Source: Phoma sp. XZ068
Taxonomy: Eukaryota; Ascomycota; Dothideomycetes; Pleosporales; Didymellaceae
Reading direction: 5' to 3'
DNA: 64,000 nucleotides
Assembly: GCA_004835665.1 (NCBI GenBank)
Contig: RBKR01000026.1
Location: forward strand, 806,001-870,000
Made by a program: the position numbers and the translations under genes
Shown: positions 11,401 to 21,729 of the stretch, one piece after another
How the letters are laid out: each line of letters opens with the position of its first letter
How positions within the stretch are numbered: the stretch's first letter is position 1
Notes under the pieces: generated by a model
Told to the model about the DNA's origin: nothing
The model's database searches: none
What the model saw: the letters and a program-made list of their open reading frames with translations, nothing else

Positions 11401-13155
11401 CGTGGTACCCTCAAGAACCGGGAAGAAGCGAACGTCGGCCTGCAGAATACCGCGCGGCCGGCCACCAGACATGATTTCAAGATGCAGGTTCTCATGATCG
11501 GTGTCTGTCTCGAGCTGCTCAAGCGCGAAGGTGGCGGTTCCGAGCTCCTTGTCCTTGCGGATGTCGTTGTAGTCGAACAGGTTGATCGTCAACGCATCCT
11601 TCAGCGAGGTGACGATGATGTTCACCGTCTCGTTCCAGCGGGGGTTGGCGTTCTCATGGACTGTCTTCGTCCGCGCAAGCACGTTCCTGTTGTTAATCGA
11701 GACAGTGGCATACGGATCTGGTGTGCCAGAGAACTTGTCAGGATTCTTGAGGCCCTGCGCGCCGTGGAAGGTGATTTGCAGTACACCAATAGCCTGATCG
11801 ACGGGGTTTCCTGCCAGCATCTTGGCGATTTCGATAGGGAACACGTTGGGATCGTACATCATGGGGCCGAGGTTGGCGTGGATCTGCTCCATGATGAAGG
11901 TCTCCAGGCCGGGGATGAAGTTGATATCGAATCCAAACGTCTCGCCACCGAGGGGTTTGCAGACGTAGTCGATAGTCGGTCGCTCGAGGAACGACATCTC
12001 AACCTTTTCGATGTGGGGGAATGGAAGCTGCAGCTTGAACTTGAGCCGCATCAGTCCAGAGAAGGCCATATCCTCAACAATGACGTCCAGCCCCTTGCTC
12101 ACAAGACCCTTGCCGATGCGGATCTCGAGCACAATCTTGGGGTTGATCTTGTTCTTGACCTGGCGCGCAGTGAGGTCCATGGTGTCGTTGGGGGTGAAGC
12201 TAAACTTCCAGTCCATGAGCACAATGTCGTCCTGCGTCTTGGGGTGTGTCTTGACGTGCTCGAGGCGCGGGGGCTTGGTGCCGAGGACAAACGTCTTCAT
12301 CTTGAGGCTGTCGAGGAAGGCGGGGGTCGAGGTGGACAGGACCTGGTCGACGGAGCCGACAATGGTGTCGCAGAGGACGGGGGCGTAGATGGGCCAGAAC
12401 TTGACGAGGAAGCTGTTGATCCACTCCAGACTCTCGGTATCCGTCTCGAGCTTGTTCTTGGCCATCTCGCGGTTGAGGTCGTCGCGGGCATTGCGGCGCA
12501 CGCGGCGGATCGAGGTGCGGTAGTAGGTGCCGCAGACGGCCATGATGATCATGACCCAGCCCAGGCCGCCGCCGAGCGTGGCAACGACCCACGAGCTCAG
12601 GCAGGCGAAGATGATGACGCCCGTGTTGTGGTACCAGTCGCCGAAGAACTTGTCGTCGAGCTGGCCCTCGAGATACGTCTGGTGGTCGAGCAGCGTGCCC
12701 TCGTCCTCGTCCTTGTTCTCGGAGCCGGGCATGCCAAAGCGCGGCGCCCAGCCCACGCGCTCCCAGCGGGCATCTTCGTCGAGCTCGGGCGCATGGCCGT
12801 TGGCAGACGGGGACGACGGCGGGTCGACGGCGCCGGCCTTGGAGGGCGGGGGGAGGTCGTACTTGGGGGCGCCCGCAGCGCCGTCGTCGGCGTCGGACAC
12901 CAGCGCCGTCGCATTCGGGTTGCGCTCGTGGTGGAAGCCGGGGGGCACGCGTGCTCGAGCCTGGGCGCGCTTCTCCTCGGGGCTGGCGTCGGGGTCGAAC
13001 TGGAAGGCCGCGCTGCCGCCCTGCAGCGCCTGGTCGACGACGCTCCGCTCGGCCGCCTCGGCCGTGACGCGCGAATTGGGGTCCTGGGCAGCTTCGAGGG
13101 CGCCCTGCTGCTTCAGCTCCGAGGCGTGCTCGGTGGTGCCGTGGAAGGGGCTCAT
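8489..13155 (-). CDS. tricalbin-like SMP and multi-C2 membrane-contact protein
   Basis: Three exons (13155-10224, 10121-9981, 9936-8489) give 1506 residues. A hydrophobic hairpin (TGVIIFACLSSWVVATLGGG...VMIIMAVCG) anchors it in the ER. It is followed by an SMP domain beginning near ESLEWINSFLVKFWPIYAPVL, then five C2-like domains, recognisable at GVLQITFHGAQGL, GIIKFTVEQAKDL, GVMRLHFQSARDL, GTLRVDVLDAADL and a weaker last one at GTATIQIVSADGF. Several carry the SDPY or TPDPY Ca2+-loop signature. Tricalbins tether cortical ER to the plasma membrane and move lipids through the SMP domain. The frame is open upstream to an ATG at 13320 (55 more residues), but the 13155 start (MSPFHGTTEHASELKQQ) fits fungal relatives better. 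Intron 2 is only 44 bases. Confidence 0.9.
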
Positions 13156-14590
13156 GCTCGTCGGTGCGCTGTTGCTGCGCGAATGCAGCGCATGCAGAGT
13201 GGAAGCAGCGAGTCTGGAGGGCAACGAGTGGGAGGCAGCGAGTCTGGAGAGCTGCAGTGAACGGGGGGTTGGTGTGAAGCTCCAATCCTGCTTGCTCAGT
13301 GTTAGCCCGGCAGACGGCACCTAGCTAGGCGTACGACCCGCAGCACTCACCACTCAACACTTGCTACAGCTACCACCAATCGCCTGTCTCCTGCAATCGC
13401 ACAGCAGACACACGACAGCAAACGAAAGAATAGCTGGCAACAATGGCTGGCAACAATGGCTGGCAGAAAGACAATCGACACCGAGAGGGGAAGGCCGTCG
13501 TGTGTGTAGTGTGTGTGTGTGTGGATGAACGCAGCTACCGGAGCGGGCCACAGCTTCTTTCAGGAGCTTGGGTGAGGTGTTTACAGCGCCAGCCCGGCAA
13601 GTTGGCAAGCGATGACATGCCCCCTGTCGACGACGTCCAGCCCCAGTGGAGATCGCGTTTACAGTCCAAGCTGTGGCAGTGCAGCACGACAGCCAGACAC
13701 TAGGCACTCTCAATTTCCAGCCGCACTTTTCTTTTCTTTTGATTTGATTTGGCTTGCTAATGACACTGACTACTGCTTGATTGATTGACTGCTGCTTGAT
13801 TGATTGACTGCTGCTTGATTGATTGATTGACTGCTGCTGCGTCGTGGCCTCGACCTCTGCTGCGCTCGGCCACGCCGCTTACCATGCGCAGTCGGCCTGC
13901 AGCGTGCAGTGGTTGGCTGCATTTCTTGGAACTGCACCCTGCTGTCTGCATTCAGCAGGGTTCAATCCATTCAGCAGGGTCCAATCCATCCACCACGGCA
14001 GTCGCACAGCTAGATACTCTTACAAGTACCATCGAGTGGCTGGTGAAAAATACATCAGCGTCCAACGTTTGTTCAACACGCATGCCAGTGTTGTGGGGAC
14101 TTTCATTCTTTCTAGAAACGCGCAAGCCTTCTGGAAGGACGTCGGGCGTCGGCAAGAAAGAGCTATAGCACCGAACCGTGCAGAACACCAGTTGCAAATC
14201 CTCATCTACCAGCATCCGCTCGCTCCGCACAGGGTCGTCGCCGACTTTCCAGCACTTGCAAATCAAGGATTGTAGCGGGTGGAACTATAATCGCTGCGAT
14301 TGTCCGTCGTATCGTCATGAATCATTACTCGTTGCGTGCTCTTTGTGCCACGCGGTTTCCCAGCCCCATCATCGGTCGACCCCGCATGTTCGACCACGGC
14401 CAGCTGAATCCTTATTCCACGCTGCAGCACGTGTAAGCGCCACACAGGCATCTTCGAACCCAGCCACACGCACCGCCTCACATCATCTGCCTAGAACTGC
14501 TGCGCTGCCTTCACTGCCCTCGTGTCCACGGATAGACCTCAGAAATCCTTCAACAGCCTGACTATGCGTGCACCAACCCTAAACAACTCT
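13156..14590. other. tricalbin upstream region
   Basis: This 1.4 kb stretch is bounded by the tricalbin start and the stop codon of the DUF7514-type gene, both on the minus strand. No supported gene is seen. It contains a TTGATTGATTGACTGCTGC repeat block (13778-13838) and a duplicated ATTCAGCAGGGTYCAATCCA (13949-13988). The first 165 bases keep the tricalbin frame open. Confidence 0.5.
13778..13838. repeat. TTGATTGATTGACTGCTGC tandem repeat
   Basis: Three consecutive copies of about 19 bases with small length changes in the ATTG part. It lies about 620 bases upstream of the tricalbin start codon. Confidence 0.75.
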
Positions 14591-16359
14591 TTAGTACGGG
14601 TTGGCAGCAACAACAGGATACCGCCTTCCACTAACACCGCCCTCCACACCAGTGACATACCTATGACTTCCCCTGCGTGAATCTCTCTCCCGCTCTCTAT
14701 CGCGGCTGTGCTCTCTACTCCGGTCGTACCCCCTGTTGTCGCGACTGCGGTCTCTATCGCGCTCGTCCCACTCGTCTTTCACCCTGTCGTGGCTGCGCGT
14801 CCGAGCAACGTCGCGGTCGCGGTCGCGCTCGTGTCGTTCGCGCGGGTAGACTGCGTCGCCGGTGGAGGAGTGGCGGCGGTGGGATTGGCTTGCTGCGTGA
14901 CTAATACCACCCTCATACAGCGCGTCTCTGTCGCGGTGGCCGTAGCGGTCGTGGTCGCGGACGTATGGCGGGTCGCCGTGCTGGGGACTGACGGACGCTG
15001 ATTGACTTGCGTATCTGACGTTTTGCGCTGGCACGGGTCTGTAGCTCGTTCGCGCGGGCAGGGTAGGTCGCTCGTAGTAGTTCCGCGCCTGCATCTGCGC
15101 GACGTGCGTGGCAAATAGGGGGGCCTTGGTGGGACCGTATACAGGTGCCGGTGACGATACGCCTGAAGCACGTACATCTGGGAGATGCGGCGAAGGGCGG
15201 TATGGTTCGTGGTAGGTGGGGAAGTACTCCCTCGGCGATGTGGGAGGGTCGTGGGACCTTCGATGACGGAGGACTGGCGTGCGTCGTCTGGACGGTGGCT
15301 TCTCAGGATCCGAGTCAGAGTCCGTAGTCGATAGCGAGCTCTCTCTTCGAGGTACGTGAGGGCGCTTGTGCGCAGGATACCGTTGTGTCGATGGAGGGTT
15401 AGACGCAATAGGCGTCGCATCTTCGTCCGACAAGCTGTCGTCGTCGTATCGGCCAGGGGGAAGACTGCGCCGTCGACTGAACGGATTGAGCATGTGCCTA
15501 ACTCTCGATACCGGTCCATGGTCCGCACGAGCTTGCTCCTTCGAGACATGCCGCATAAACGTAGGTCTGGGCCTTGCTTTGCGGTACATGGGATCCTCGA
15601 AGTACTTGAATGCGCCCGTCTTCTCATCCGCAGACGATCCATCTCCTGATAAGTCGGCTGAGCTCCGCGGCTCATCGTCAACGCGCGCCCCGTTCGACTC
15701 TGCCTCTGCCTCCCTTCGAAGTCTGGCAGCAACGGTCTCGTACCATTCTTCCATCGCTTCGTCTGGTTTGTCCGGGAAGCACTTGCTCGGTAGTATCTTG
15801 AGGAAGACCTCGTTCGTCTCTGGGTCAATCACGTCAAACTGCTCGACCGACTTCTGTATAAAGGGCACATGCTCCTGCGGTCCGAGCAGCAGCTGAATGG
15901 TCTGCCATGTGACGAAGCCCTGTTTCTTGAGCGCGGGTATCGCAGGCGAAGAGTACCCGTCGTCGCTCGCCGATGGCTGCAAGCTGTGGAATGCGCCTAG
16001 GGAGCGATAGATGAAGGCGATCGAAGAGGGAGGCGTCTCGGTGAAGAGCACATCATAGTCGCCGCCCACTGCGCGGTACCACGCTGCGATCTGATTTGGA
16101 GTGAGGTCCGGAGAGTCGCTGGGTTCGAACTTTTTGCTCTGCGCGCCGTGTATCAGCCTTCCCACATCCTCCCCATACCCAGTCCCGTACTCACAATGAC
16201 TTCTGCAATACCCTTCAACAAGCGGTCTAGCTTTGGTGTCCCGCACTTGTCAGGCTTCAGCATATACCCCCAGTAGTCCCAGGCTTCCCGCTGGGCGGCC
16301 TCATCATTCGCTGCATGTTCAGCAGGCTGCTCTTTACTCTCATGCGTCTCCGCGGCCAT
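14591..16359 (-). CDS. DUF7514-type fungal protein of unknown function
   Basis: Two exons (16359-16195 and 16138-14591; the intron is 56 bases) give 570 residues. The N-terminal half, from AWDYWGYMLKPDKCGTPKLDRLL to about residue 170 (DLTPNQIAAWYRAVGGDYDVLF, ETPPSSIAFIYRSLGAFHSLQP, GFVTWQTIQLLLGPQEHVPF), is a globular domain I recognise as the conserved fungal module called DUF7514; the label is from memory. The C-terminal half is disordered, rich in Arg, Ser, Asp and Tyr, with many RDRD/RSRD-type repeats like those of RNA-associated proteins. No signal peptide or membrane segment is present. The biochemical role is unknown. Confidence 0.82.
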
Positions 16360-16997
16360 GTCGCCCAGTCGTGTTTGTCGAGCAACGCAAGAGCAACATA
16401 TACAAGTGCTCAGCTGATTCGTTGGGTATCAAGCCTGCAGGCAATGTCCGACTTGCCCCGCCGGGTTACCCAAGTCGTGGAATGCAAAGACTAAGCGCGT
16501 CGTGCAAGAAACATCAATCGTATCGCTCCCAAATGCAAGGCGACGCGCCTGTTTAAGCTGAAGGGGAACCCATGCACGGGCAGCTGACTGCGCCTCTGCG
16601 AGGCTCCAGGATGCGCTGGTCGTTGCAGCCGAAAGGCTGTGGCAGCTTGAGCTCGGACTAGCTGACATCATTTGGGCTGAGCACATAACCCAGTTGGGCA
16701 TGAGGACTCCGTCAGGCAACACCAACACTAATTCAGGCAAACATCAACATGGATTCAGGCTACACCAACACTGATTCAGGCGACACCACCACCATTGACT
16801 CATGCACAGATTGTGAGATGCAACTTTTAATTTATTACAATCCGTAAAGCGTCCGAGGCGTGCATCTTTACGTCCTCGCCGCCTGGAAGAGGCTTGCTAA
16901 GCTACAAACATGCATACCATCCATCGTGGTCAGGCTCGATCAGAGACCTAGGTTATCGTAAATCTACCATGAACTTCACAACGCCATCAAACCCCAT
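16360..16997. other. intergenic region with a 21-base tandem repeat
   Basis: It lies between the DUF7514-type start and the UGP1 stop. No supported gene; the minus-strand open frame at 16429-16740 has no recognisable features. The repeat is listed separately. Confidence 0.5.
16712..16790. repeat. 21-base minisatellite (ACACCAACACTRATTCAGGCN)
   Basis: Three full copies and partial flanking copies of a 21-base unit ending in ATTCAGGC, with scattered substitutions. Confidence 0.8.
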
Positions 16998-19129
16998 CTA
17001 GTGCTCAAGCAACCTCAGCGAACCCTGGACGACAACGTTCTCGAGGATGGAACCCGGGGGAATATCAATGGTCGAGCCTTCTGTGGCAACGATGATGACA
17101 GTGCCCTTGAGTGTGACGCCGCGGCCGAGGTTGACGGGGCCGGTGATGGTCAGGTGGTCAAGCTCGACGATCTTGGGGATCGAGGGAATGCGGTTCTGGA
17201 AGCTGGAGACCTTCTTGAAGTCGCTGCCGAGCTTGATGAGGGGAGCGGGGCCGAAGCGGTTGGGGTCAATGACGAGCTGGCCGTGCTGCAGAGTGTACAG
17301 ATCCGACTTGACGAGCATAAGGTCGGAGCAGGTCTTGACGGGCAAGAAACGCTTCCTGGGAACGTTGACACCGTGGGCGCCCTTGAAGTGCTTGATGGCG
17401 GCACCAACAGCGGTCTCGAGCTGGAGGACAGAGATATCGGCCTCGCCCTTCTTGTCGGCAGGGATGGACTTGCCGTTGGGGATGATCTCCATAGCAAGCT
17501 CGTTCTGCTCAACAACACGCTTGATAGCCTTGACGTTCATCCAGATGTTGTTGGTGTTGAAGTACTTGAACTTCTTGATCGACTTGAACTCGTTGACGTG
17601 CTCCTTGGGAACCTGTGCGATTTCGAGAAGACGGACGGAGCCCTCGTAGTCAATGATGGTACCACCCTTGACATCGGCCTTGGTCTTGTCGGTCAACTCC
17701 ATGATGTACTCAGCCTTGGAGTCAACCATGTGCTGTAGAATGCGGAGATCGACGACAGCACCCAAGTTGTCGGCGTTGGAAAGGAAGATGGTCTCGATGC
17801 CGCGCTCAATGAGCTTGTCGAGCATGCCGGTGTTGTACAGAGACTCGAAAACGTCACCGTGGCCGGGAGGGTACCAGTTGGCAATGTCAGACTCGCGAGT
17901 CTTGGGGGCAGGCAGAAGCGAGTCCTTCAAGATACGGGGGTACTTGGACTGGTTGAAGGTGAGGATGTCAATGTTGTGGCCCTCGTACTTCTTGATGATG
18001 CTGGCGGTGTCGTTGTCTGTGTTGAACGAGTTCATGAGAACAAAGGGAACGTTGACATCGTATGTGCGGTTGAGGTATTCAATCTGGCGCACCGACAAGT
18101 CAAGGAAAGACATGCCGTCGCGGACCTCGATGACCGACTTGGGGCCAACGCAACCCATGGAGGTACCGAGACCACCGTTGAGCTTGACAACAGCCAGCTT
18201 GTTGAGGTACTCGACCGCCTCCGAGTTGGCGAGGTCATTGTAGTCGACGACCTGCTCCTTCTTCGGGGGAGCAATGCGGTTCCAGTCAATGGCGTTGCCC
18301 TTGGCCTTGTCGTTCAGGTATCGGCGGAACAGGGCGAAGAAGTTGTCCATCTCCGTCTCGAAGTACTGCGTGGGTTAGCATGTTTTCCAGTGACGTAGAG
18401 CTCCGCCTGCCAATCGCGCCGAATGCTCGTGGGATACGGCGAGTGACCCATTTCACGAGTCGCGAAGCTTCGGTGATTGGCGCGGACGGCTTGTTGGGTG
18501 GGGAAGTATGGGGAGGTGCTCACCTTCTTCTCTGCGGGGTCGGTGACGCCATCGGCGAGCTTGTTGAGAGCGTTGCGCATCTGCGAGGCAGCAACGTTGG
18601 TAGATGTGTTCTCGAAAGCCTGCGAGGATCTCATATTAGTCATTGTCGAACGAGATTAAGGCTGAGATGCAAGCCTAGTAGGCGCTGCGAAGCTCATACT
18701 GGCAATCGGCTGTTTGTGCCAGTACGGCCGGTGGGCAGAAGTGGGTTGAACTGGGAACAGAATGCCAGCAACCAGAGGAGATAAAGGGCTTTTGTAGAGC
18801 AGAAACTCTCGCTCAGCCAAAGTTTGCTGGTCTCAGCTCTGGGCTGACTTCTCCTGCCACCTCCGTGCTAAAGCTTCTGCTTCACAGCGTAGCCCAGACC
18901 AAGCGCCCAAAAGCGGCATTGGTACTGCAGTGCGCCTAAAGGCAGGAGCTCCTCGACTCCCCAAAAGTCCAAAGAGACAGAAAACAGACGGGAGAAAGCA
19001 GACAGCTGCAGAGGCAGAGTGACTTACAACGTGGGACTGCGTCTTGCCGTGATGGCGAGGCGCGAAGCCACCCTCACCACCCTCGGCGGCGGAGGGCTTC
19101 AGGTGCGAAGGAAGAGCACGAGCAGCCAT
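16998..19129 (-). CDS. UGP1: UTP-glucose-1-phosphate uridylyltransferase
   Basis: Three exons (19129-19028, 18619-18524, 18365-16998) give 521 residues, the normal length for the fungal enzyme. It makes UDP-glucose from UTP and glucose-1-phosphate in the cytosol, feeding glycogen, trehalose, cell-wall glucan and glycoprotein synthesis. The nucleotide-binding loop KLNGGLGTSMGCVGPKS, the FLSNADNLGA and NNIWMNVKAI motifs, and a C-terminal left-handed beta-helix (NLGRGVTLKGTVII) are all present. Intron 1 is 408 bases, far longer than the others in this window, and separates a 34-residue first exon. The 102-base first exon and the 96-base second exon are both multiples of three. Highly conserved; identity is not in doubt. 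Confidence 0.97.
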
Positions 19130-20409
19130 TGTGTATGTGTGGGTGTGTTGTGGAGGAGAAAGACACTCTGCGAGAGGAGAGAGTGAATTGTTGACAGGAG
19201 TAAACGGGGGCGAGGCGGTCAGTGTTGCTTAAAGGCAATGGCTACAAGCTCGGGCCAAGACGCAATGTACGTAGTGGGGCAGACGTCGAGGCACGTTCTC
19301 GACCTAGCAACGGCGATGGAGCTGAAGGAGAAGCCGCAAGCGGGTATGGGAAAAGTGCAGAGCGTTGGCGTCCCAGATCTCGAGCAGCAGTGCATTTTAT
19401 ACGGTGTTGGCTTGTCTAGCCCAGCGCCTCTCACCTATCATTACTCTCTCCGGACACACCATCGAGGAGTTGAGGTTTAGGGCTGCACCTGCGTCAATCT
19501 TTACCCCTCCTCCCCTGTCTTCCACGTCGCAGCGCAGTATTCGTCGTGTTCTACGATAATGTGGTACACAGTTTTCACGAGGGCGTTGCCAGACACGCGG
19601 GATGAAGCCCCACTGTCGCAATTGATGCCGTTGTTATGTCTGCGGAGCCCACATTTGCACTATTGTTGAGCGTCGTTGCTCTGGAAGCTATGGCCCTCAG
19701 CCCAAAATTTCCAACCCCTCGCCGCCAGCCGGGGCTAAAGTGGCGGCGACAGCTGCATAACGCATATAACGCATCTAGCGTGCCCAACGACATTCCGACA
19801 GTTCCCCCAACAGGCGCCCCAGACTGGCCTTTTGACATGTAGAGTGGCAACAATAGCTGCGACATGTCCTCCATGGGGAAATGAGAATTTTGTGCGGTGC
19901 ATCCCGAGCCAGATCCTGGCCATGCTGCATGTCTGCTCGGAAAAAAGCGGTGGACGTCGTGGCACTGTTCGTTCACGTCCGCGGGATTACGAGCTCGAGC
20001 CACCGTGGGGGATCGACTGACACAGCTGGGTATCCTCGACCACAACTTTCGTGTACGAGTCACGTTGCTTTGAGGCTGCACGCTACTTTCAATGGTTCTG
20101 TGGTTCGACGTAGGTACCCGCTGCAAGATCATTGAATTTTAATGGGGGTTGCTTTTTGGTCCCAATTAATTTCCATAAACCAGTTCCCAAATAATACGTG
20201 AATGCTAAGAATGAGTGTACAGGCAGCCACATCCACAAAAGTAGTGTTTCGATATCGTTTAGCTCGACTACGTACACCTAAAGTGCTCGCCTATGCACGA
20301 CTAGCGGCACGAGCCATAGTTTATCTTGCTTCCGGTTCCAGAGTAAGCCTGTCTGAGAAGTACCGTACGTAGCTGAACATTTTATTGAATTGTCGCGTCG
20401 ACTAGATAC
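19130..20409. other. UGP1 upstream region
   Basis: A 1.3 kb stretch between the UGP1 start and the FolB-domain stop, holding the UGP1 promoter and 5' leader. No supported gene; the longest open frame (minus, 19575-20132) has no domain signature and no codon pattern like its neighbours. Confidence 0.5.
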
Positions 20410-21277
20410 CTATACCGATCTCACTGGACGAGTTATCTCGACAGCAGGGGCGTCCGCAAACGGCACCGCCATGGGCTTCTCCATCCTCAGACGAATGTAC
20501 GCGCCTTGGTCTTCCTCCAAGGTGAAGAACTTTGTCCTGAGTTCCTGCACAACAAACGCCAAGAGGCTTTCAAGGGTCTCGTATGCTGTCGCCGAGACAA
20601 TCTGGTAGACGTTAGAGAGCATGACGGGTGAGCCGAGCCGAACGTACCTGGACAAGTGCCGCCTCCAACGCTGCGTAATCATCTACTCGGGACGCAGGGA
20701 CACAGTCGACCCACAAATTCACAACGACCGGCTGCTTCTGCAACCGCTCGTTCGAGTTCACACCAATCAAGCACGGTATGCGGACATTCTGTAGGTACAG
20801 GACGTTTGAGTAGACCCCAGACTCTTTGATGATGGACGCCTGGTGGCCAGCTCCATCTCCAAACATGCTGCCTTTTACATAGCAGACGTCTGTTTCAATC
20901 GCGAAAATCGGGGCCGAGCCAGCAGCCGTGCGCACAGTGCTGACTATCAAGATGGAAAGATCTGCCGTGCTCATCCAATCCAGGCTGTCATCCTGGATGC
21001 CCCCTTGGATCGCTTTGCTGAGAGTACCATAATGGACGGTGCTCGCATCGACGGTGTCGGTGGATGATGCAGAGCTGAAATGGTTGCCAAGCGTGACAGT
21101 GACACTGACGAGTGCTCGTTGCTTCTTCTTACGGCCCCAGACGTCTGTGCCGGCATTAACGGTGACTGCAAGGTTTTGCACAATGATCTTGTCCGTGCAG
21201 TCGCTCTGGGCCACCTGTGAGGTCCATGCAGCCTGGCGGGCGAAAGATTTGTCTATAGTCATGTCGGTGTTGTTCAA
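20410..21277 (-). CDS. tandem FolB (dihydroneopterin aldolase-like) protein
   Basis: Two exons (21277-20648, 20601-20410; intron 46 bases) give 273 residues. Two FolB-type repeats are visible: residues about 27-120 (DKIIVQNLAVTVNAGTDVWGRKKKQRALVSV...) and about 165-265 (NVLYLQNVRIPCLIGVNSNERLQKQPVVVNLWV...TAYETLESLLAFVV), ending in FADAPAVEITRP. In fungi dihydroneopterin aldolase is normally the N-terminal part of the trifunctional FOL1 protein, which also has HPPK and DHPS domains; here the gene stops after the second FolB domain. It may act in folate synthesis or be a paralogue with another pterin-related role. It is transcribed divergently from STI1. Confidence 0.8.
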
Positions 21278-21373
21278 CGACTCGTATTCAAAAGGCCTGT
21301 TTGTAATTGAAGTTACTGTTCTTCTGAAAGGTTGTGATAGCTGTATTTTTTTAGGTTAGGACTCAGCTTCTGT

Positions 21374-21386
21374 GAATTTTCTTGGA
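21374..21386 (+). promoter_or_regulatory. heat-shock-element-like GAAnnTTCnnGGA
   Basis: Two perfect alternating nGAAn/nTTCn units followed by a near match, and preceded by another TTC, 344 bases before the STI1 ATG. STI1 is a classic Hsf1 target in yeast, so the site is plausible but untested. Confidence 0.4.
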
Positions 21387-21609
21387 GGCGCAGAAGGGAT
21401 CAGTGAAACATGGTGAACAACATGGACGACAAAATCCTGGGCCAGCTCAAGGAAGCAATCATTGCGTGAAGAGAGAATGACCGCAGAGACAGAATGTACT
21501 CACCGGTTGTGGTGATTTAGGTATTATAGACACACGGATTTGGTAATGGTGGGATGACGCCCTTCAGCCCTACTGCGCACAGACTCCTCTCCCGCCAGAG
21601 CTCCGCATC

Positions 21610-21620
21610 GAACATTCTAG
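21610..21620 (+). promoter_or_regulatory. heat-shock-element-like GAACATTCTAG
   Basis: GAAnnTTCnnG, a step-perfect pair plus partial third unit, 110 bases upstream of the STI1 start codon, at normal promoter distance. Confidence 0.45.
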
Positions 21621-21729
21621 CTGCAAGGTCAAACGTATTTCTGCACGGGAGCTCTGCCTGCGCTACGCCTGCAATTCGCTGCCAGCTTTTTCGACACCTA
21701 CACCATAAATCACCTGCACATCACACACC

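Larger units (their letters stand above)
21278..21729. promoter_or_regulatory. divergent promoter region of the FolB gene and STI1
   Basis: 452 bases separate the two start codons. Two heat-shock-element-like arrays are present and listed separately. No other gene is seen. Confidence 0.55.

Noticed and set aside
11395..13260. 621-codon open frame on the + strand inside tricalbin
   Set aside because: Antisense shadow of the GC-rich tricalbin exon; its composition (Val/Glu/Asp/Arg runs) mirrors the real gene and it has no domain.
17001..17738. 245-codon + strand open frame opposite UGP1
   Set aside because: Antisense shadow of a highly conserved gene.
19575..20132. 185-codon minus-strand frame upstream of UGP1
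   Set aside because: No recognisable family, signal or intron structure; probably chance in the UGP1 upstream region.
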